From positions 62,001 through 126,000 of the forward strand of contig JBDHTX010000009.1 of the NCBI GenBank assembly GCA_039808885.1: 64,000 bases of DNA, written 5' to 3'. The DNA is from Dongia_A sp039808885 (GTDB taxonomy: Bacteria; Pseudomonadota; Alphaproteobacteria; Dongiales; Dongiaceae). The notes under the pieces are model-generated. The model saw only the letters and a list, made by a program, of their open reading frames with translations, did not search any database and was not told the origin of the DNA. The position numbers and the translations under genes are program-made. Of the stretch, positions 60,436-64,000 are shown piece by piece. How positions within the stretch are numbered: position 1 is the stretch's first letter; the number at the start of each line of letters is the position of its first letter.

Positions 60436-60881
60436 AACAGCCCATCGTCCTCGATACGGCATTTGTCACAAGCATCCCCGACAAGCTCGATGAGCGCACC
60501 CTCTACGTGTCGATGGAATACGCCACTGTCGCGCACAAGTGTTGCTGCGGTTGCGGCCTGGAAGTGGTCACGCCGCTCAGCCCGACCGACTGGAAACTGA
60601 CCTATGATGGGATATCCGTGTCGCTCTATCCCTCTATCGGCAACTGGAGCTTCCCCTGCCGGTCACATTACTGGATCGACAAGAGCAGGGTTAGGTGGGC
60701 AGGCCAGATGACGGAAGAGCAGATTAACGCCGGTCGTGCGCAGGATCGAAGGGCCAAGGCAAAGTACTTCGCTCATACGGAACCGCCTTCAGACTCCGGA
60801 ACAACGTCGGCCGTGACCTTGACGAAACGTAAGCAGCGTATCGGCTTGCGGAATTGGCTCATGAACTGGTGGAAACGTTAG
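60432..60881 (+). CDS. DUF6527 zinc-binding protein
   Basis: 149 residues, start overlapping the E1-like stop by 4 nt. Probable zinc site: HKCCCGCGLEVVTPLSPTDW near residue 36, and the later WSFPCRSHYWI. DUF6527 proteins are regular companions of multiubiquitin and ThiF genes. Whether they act as ligase, E2-like factor or peptidase is unknown. The C-terminal 40 residues are basic (TKRKQRIGLRNWLMNWWKR). Confidence 0.85.
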   Translation: MKQPIVLDTAFVTSIPDKLDERTLYVSMEYATVAHKCCCGCGLEVVTPLSPTDWKLTYDGISVSLYPSIGNWSFPCRSHYWIDKSRVRWAGQMTEEQINAGRAQDRRAKAKYFAHTEPPSDSGTTSAVTLTKRKQRIGLRNWLMNWWKR

Positions 60882-61086
60882 GGTGCTATAGAGCCTAATA
60901 GTGACGGAGCTGGCTGTGAGTTAGACCGCCACGCCACTGAGAAACGCGAACGTAGGCTGCTCAGTCATCGTGAACCGTCCGAAAGCGGTCTATTCACGCT
61001 GTTCCCTGTATCTGCACGCCAGCGTACGACAGGCTTGTAATGACCCATCTCCGGGTCTTGAAATCAGCCGCCATCGCGGCCGACCT

Positions 61087-61104
61087 CTTCTCCAGAAGGA
61101 GAAG
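61087..61104 (+). promoter_or_regulatory. hairpin covering the traG ribosome binding site
   Basis: CTTCTCC-AGAA-GGAGAAG, perfect 7-bp stem; the 3' arm is the Shine-Dalgarno AAGGAG of GTG 61110. It should keep translation of the coupling protein low until opened. Confidence 0.6.
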
Positions 61105-61109
61105 ACCCT

Positions 61110-63095
61110 GTGTCCGCCACCAAGATTCTCTGGGGCCAGATCGTCGCCGTCTTCCTGATCGCGCTCACCACGACCTGGGCGGCGACGCAGTGGACGGCAT
61201 GGCAGCTCGGTTTCCAGCCGCAGCTCGGTCAGCCGTGGTTCGAGCTGTTCGGCTGGCCAGTCTACTATCCGCCCGCTTTCTTCTGGTGGTGGTATTTCTA
61301 CGACGCCTATGCGCCGGAGATTTTCGTCGAGGGCGCATTCATCGCCGCATCCGGCGGCTTCATCTCGATCGCAGTCGCGATCGGCATGTCGGTCTGGCGC
61401 GCCCGTGAGGCGAAGAACGTCGAAACCTACGGTTCGGCCCGATGGGCGCGGCCAGAAGAGGTGAAGGCAGCCGGACTCCTCGGACCCGACGGCGTCGTGC
61501 TCGGCAAGCTTGATCGCGGCTATCTGCGTCACGACGGGCCGGAGCATGTGCTTTGCTTCGCGCCGACCCGCTCCGGCAAGGGTGTCGGCCTGGTCGTGCC
61601 GTCACTGCTGACCTGGCCGGGCTCGGCGATCGTTCACGACATCAAGGGCGAGAACTGGCAGCTCACCGCCGGCTTTCGCGCGCGGCATGGTCGGGTGCTG
61701 TTGTTCGATCCGACCAATGCGAAATCTGCCGCCTACAATCCGCTGCTCGAGGTCCGTCGCGGCGAATGGGAGGTCCGCGACGTCCAGAACATCGCCGACA
61801 TTCTGGTCGATCCCGAGGGCTCGCTGGAGAAGCGGAATCATTGGGAAAAGACCAGCCACGCACTTCTCGTTGGCGCGATCCTGCACGTGCTCTATGCCGA
61901 GCCCGACAAGACGCTGGCGGGCGTCGCCGCCTTCCTCTCGGACCCGAAGCGGCCGATCGAGTCGACGCTGGCCGCCATGATGAAAACGGCACACCTCGGC
62001 GACGCCGGTCCGCATCCGGTGATCGCCAGCGCGGCGCGCGAGCTGCTGAACAAGTCGGACAACGAGCGTTCCGGCGTGCTGTCCACCGCCATGTCGTTCC
62101 TCGGCCTGTACCGCGATCCCGTCGTCGCCGAGGTCACGCGCCGCTGCGATTGGCGCATCACTGACATCGTCGGTGGCGCGCAGCCGACCACGCTCTATCT
62201 CGTCGTGCCGCCTTCCGACATCAACCGCACGAAACCGCTCATCCGGCTGATCCTCAACCAGGTCGGCAGGCGATTGACCGAGGATCTGCAGGCCAAGGCC
62301 GGACGGCATCGATTGCTGCTGATGCTCGACGAGTTCCCCGCCCTGGGCCGCCTCGACTTCTTCGAGAGCGCGCTCGCCTTCATGGCGGGTTACGGCCTCA
62401 AAAGCTTCCTGATCGCGCAATCGCTGAACCAGATTGAGAAGGCCTACGGCCCGAACAACTCGATCCTCGACAACTGCCATGTTCGTGTCAGCTTCGCCAC
62501 CAATGACGAGCGCACGGCAAAGCGCGTGTCCGACGCACTCGGCACGGCGACGGAAATGCGGGCGATGAAGAACTATGCCGGGCATCGTTTATCGCCCTGG
62601 CTCGGCCACCTGATGGTCTCGCGCTCGGAGACCGCACGGCCGCTGCTGACGCCCGGCGAGGTGATGCAGCTCCCGCCCGCCGACGAGATCGTCATGGTCG
62701 CGGGCACGCCACCCATCCGGGCGAAGAAAGCCCGCTACTATGAGGATGCGCGATTCCAGGAACGCATCCTGCCGCCACCGGCGCTGGAGAGGCCCAAGGC
62801 GGCCAAGGTCGACGATTGGAGCGCGCTGCCGCTGCCGCCGCGTCCCGAGATCGAGGAGACGCCGCCGCGTGACAGCCAGGACGACGACGATCCGACCGGA
62901 TCGGAACGCCGGCATCAGCCCGAATTGAGCACGTCGAAGACGGTCGAGAGGAAAGAGCCGATCGACAACGAGTTCGCGCCCGATCCGGACGATGACATGG
63001 AGGACAATGCCGCGCGCGTCAGCCGGATCAACCAGCGCATGCGTCAGGTCGCCCGCCAGGCCTCGCTCGATCCCGGCGACGGCATCGAGATGTGA
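61110..63095 (+). CDS. traG: VirD4/TraG type IV coupling protein
   Basis: 661 residues from GTG 61110. Two N-terminal membrane helices (about 7-25 and 75-95), then Walker A APTRSGKG (Lys157), the VirD4 signature YNPLLEVRRGEWEVRDVQNI, Walker B LLLMLDEFPALGRL and FLIAQSLNQIEKAYGPNNSI. The acidic C-terminus (DSQDDDDPTGSE) is variable. It recruits relaxase-DNA and pumps it into the mating channel. The CopG-like gene follows within 8 nt. Confidence 0.95.
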   Translation: MSATKILWGQIVAVFLIALTTTWAATQWTAWQLGFQPQLGQPWFELFGWPVYYPPAFFWWWYFYDAYAPEIFVEGAFIAASGGFISIAVAIGMSVWRAREAKNVETYGSARWARPEEVKAAGLLGPDGVVLGKLDRGYLRHDGPEHVLCFAPTRSGKGVGLVVPSLLTWPGSAIVHDIKGENWQLTAGFRARHGRVLLFDPTNAKSAAYNPLLEVRRGEWEVRDVQNIADILVDPEGSLEKRNHWEKTSHALLVGAILHVLYAEPDKTLAGVAAFLSDPKRPIESTLAAMMKTAHLGDAGPHPVIASAARELLNKSDNERSGVLSTAMSFLGLYRDPVVAEVTRRCDWRITDIVGGAQPTTLYLVVPPSDINRTKPLIRLILNQVGRRLTEDLQAKAGRHRLLLMLDEFPALGRLDFFESALAFMAGYGLKSFLIAQSLNQIEKAYGPNNSILDNCHVRVSFATNDERTAKRVSDALGTATEMRAMKNYAGHRLSPWLGHLMVSRSETARPLLTPGEVMQLPPADEIVMVAGTPPIRAKKARYYEDARFQERILPPPALERPKAAKVDDWSALPLPPRPEIEETPPRDSQDDDDPTGSERRHQPELSTSKTVERKEPIDNEFAPDPDDDMEDNAARVSRINQRMRQVARQASLDPGDGIEM

Positions 63096-63102
63096 GACAA
63101 CC

Positions 63103-63531
63103 ATGAAGAAGCCTCCGAAGAAACAGCGCCTGTCGGTCTATCTCGATCCCGACGTCATGAAGAATCTCGCCGACTATGCCGCGCGGCGTGACCATTCCCG
63201 TTCGCTAATCGCCGAGGCCGCGATCGCCTCTTTCCTGTCGCCAGACGCCGCCGAGCGGCAAGAGGCCGCGACCACCAGACGCCTCGACCAACTCGACCGC
63301 CGGATCACCCGGATGGAACGCGACCTCGGCATTGCCGTCGAGACGCTCGCGGTCTTTGTCCGCTTCTGGCTGACGACCAATCCGCCGCTGCCGGAGCCGG
63401 CACAGGCGGCAGCCCGTGCCAAGGCCGGCGAGCGCTATGATGCCTTTGTGACCGCCCTCGGCCGTCGACTCGCCAAGGGCCCGAAGCTTCGGCAGGAGAT
63501 TTCGGAGGATATCCCAGGGGCCATCGATTAG
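63103..63531 (+). CDS. CopG-like ribbon-helix-helix protein
   Basis: 142 residues. N-terminal ribbon-helix-helix (KQRLSVYLDPDVMKNLADYA, ARRDHSRSLIAEAAIASFLS), a coiled-coil (TTRRLDQLDRRITRMERDLG), then a hydrophobic helix (IAVETLAVFVRFWLTT) and basic tail. In Tn4371-like elements a CopG-type gene lies between traG and trbB and is thought to regulate the trb genes. This matches its position. Confidence 0.88.
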   Translation: MKKPPKKQRLSVYLDPDVMKNLADYAARRDHSRSLIAEAAIASFLSPDAAERQEAATTRRLDQLDRRITRMERDLGIAVETLAVFVRFWLTTNPPLPEPAQAAARAKAGERYDAFVTALGRRLAKGPKLRQEISEDIPGAID

Positions 63532-63575
63532 CGATGCTACGGCACGATCGAATGTGCCGACAAACTCCAGTGCGA

Positions 63576-63986
63576 TCAAGCACGACGAGACCGCATGCCT
63601 GCAACCTTCTTAACATTTGGATCATCGATGAGCGCCTTGTACTGGCCTGTCTCACACCCCACCAGCGCGATCCTTCCACTCGCGTCGTGATGAATCCCCC
63701 ACCCGTATGATTTGACCAACGGCGAGCCTCGCAAGCACGCATGCAGTTGCGAAAAGAAGACCTTCTTGAAAGCTGGAAGCTCGTCTCGTTTCACGCTCTT
63801 GCGGTGCGCCTCGACTGCGAGCAGCAGGTCGTCACTGGTCATTTGATAGGGCGACGCCGATAGCACCTCATACTGAATGGCGGCGACGGTCCCCGGCTTT
63901 TGCGGGACGGCCCCTATGGTCGCCGTACAATCGGGCGACGCGAGAATCAGCGTATTGAAATAATTCGTCGAGTGCACGCTCGGCAT
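63576..63986 (-). CDS. DUF6157 family protein
   Basis: 136 residues on the minus strand. DUF6157 features: MPSVHSTNYFNTLILASPDC, IQYEVLSASPYQMTSDDLLL, VFFSQLHACLRGSPLVKSYG and WGIHHDASGRIALVG. Members are small proteins of unknown function, often scattered in accessory DNA. It lies where the trb operon should begin, in the opposite direction, so it looks like inserted cargo. No operon partner is visible before the window ends. Confidence 0.85.
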   Translation of the reverse strand: MPSVHSTNYFNTLILASPDCTATIGAVPQKPGTVAAIQYEVLSASPYQMTSDDLLLAVEAHRKSVKRDELPAFKKVFFSQLHACLRGSPLVKSYGWGIHHDASGRIALVGCETGQYKALIDDPNVKKVAGMRSRRA

Positions 63987-64000
63987 CCTCTCCCGTCAGA

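Larger units (their letters stand above)
11192..64000. mobile_element. integrative and conjugative element, Tn4371-like layout (right end outside the window)
   Basis: The region starts at the tRNA-Gly att copy and integrase. It contains rep, parA, a parG-like gene, traF peptidase, lytic transglycosylase, DUF3363 relaxase, traG coupling protein and the DUF736/DUF2285/DUF2840 proteins that mark Tn4371-type and related alphaproteobacterial ICEs. Cargo is defence-rich: AbiE, DISARM, SPARSA, ArdC, RES toxin and a ubiquitin-like cluster. Mating-pair (trb) genes are not in view and should follow the CopG-like gene at 63.1 kb. Classic Tn4371 elements use a different, non-tRNA target, so the tRNA-Gly site sets this one apart. 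Confidence 0.85.

Overview
The window is high-GC DNA of an alphaproteobacterium, probably Rhodospirillales-like. The evidence is an alphaproteobacterial flagellin, an ELM1/DUF1022 protein next to an ABC exporter, a sugar-transfer ATP-grasp protein, and a tRNA-Gly(GCC) 3' fragment. It has two parts. Positions 1 to about 11,190 are chromosome. The rest, about 11,192 to past the right edge, reads as the left 52.8 kb of an integrative and conjugative element (ICE) of the Tn4371-like layout (integrase, cargo, rep-par, traF, relaxase, traG).

Chromosome: a flagellin on the minus strand runs off the left edge. It is followed by an exporter/ELM1 pair, an unusual ATP-grasp protein with a GntR-type winged helix at its C-terminus, a YjdM/PhnA-domain protein, a decayed gene end beside short direct repeats, two unknown proteins, and a Panacea-domain (SocA-like antitoxin) gene overlapping a possible toxin partner.

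ICE, left arm (11.2-34.0 kb): a 48-bp copy of the tRNA-Gly 3' half forms the left attachment site next to a tyrosine integrase. Then comes a defence island. It holds an AbiE-type toxin-antitoxin pair with three 29-bp palindromic operators; a co-directional operon of HTH protein, m5C methyltransferase, Vsr endonuclease and the five class 1 DISARM genes (drmD-drmMI-drmA-drmB-drmC); and, converging on it, a SIR2-APAZ / short Argonaute pair (SPARSA-type).

ICE, maintenance block (34.3-55.4 kb): ArdC antirestriction protein, HEPN-like protein, large ParB-like protein, a strawberry-notch helicase with a methylase-like N-terminus, a Toprim protein, a DUF2493 protein, small conserved proteins (two DUF736, DUF6499, DUF2285, DUF2840), HTH regulators, replication initiator, ParA and a ParG-like protein, TraF peptidase and a lytic transglycosylase. 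A lone RES-domain toxin sits on the opposite strand. Many of these genes have structured 5' leaders that place the Shine-Dalgarno sequence in or beside a stem. Three (ardC, parB, strawberry notch) share a leader resembling the radC RNA motif. An iteron and DnaA-box cluster lies inside the 3' end of rep.

ICE, transfer block (55.4-64 kb): an 18-bp inverted repeat (oriT candidate), a DUF3363 relaxase, a VirD4/TraG coupling protein and a CopG-like protein. Between relaxase and coupling protein sits a cargo cluster: Xre regulator and ImmA/IrrE peptidase, then DUF2188, a ubiquitin-like protein, an E1/ThiF-like enzyme and a DUF6527 zinc protein. The two halves share an operator-like sequence, suggesting a repressor/anti-repressor switch over a little-studied bacterial ubiquitin-like pathway. 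The trb mating-pair genes and the intact tRNA-Gly are expected beyond the right edge.
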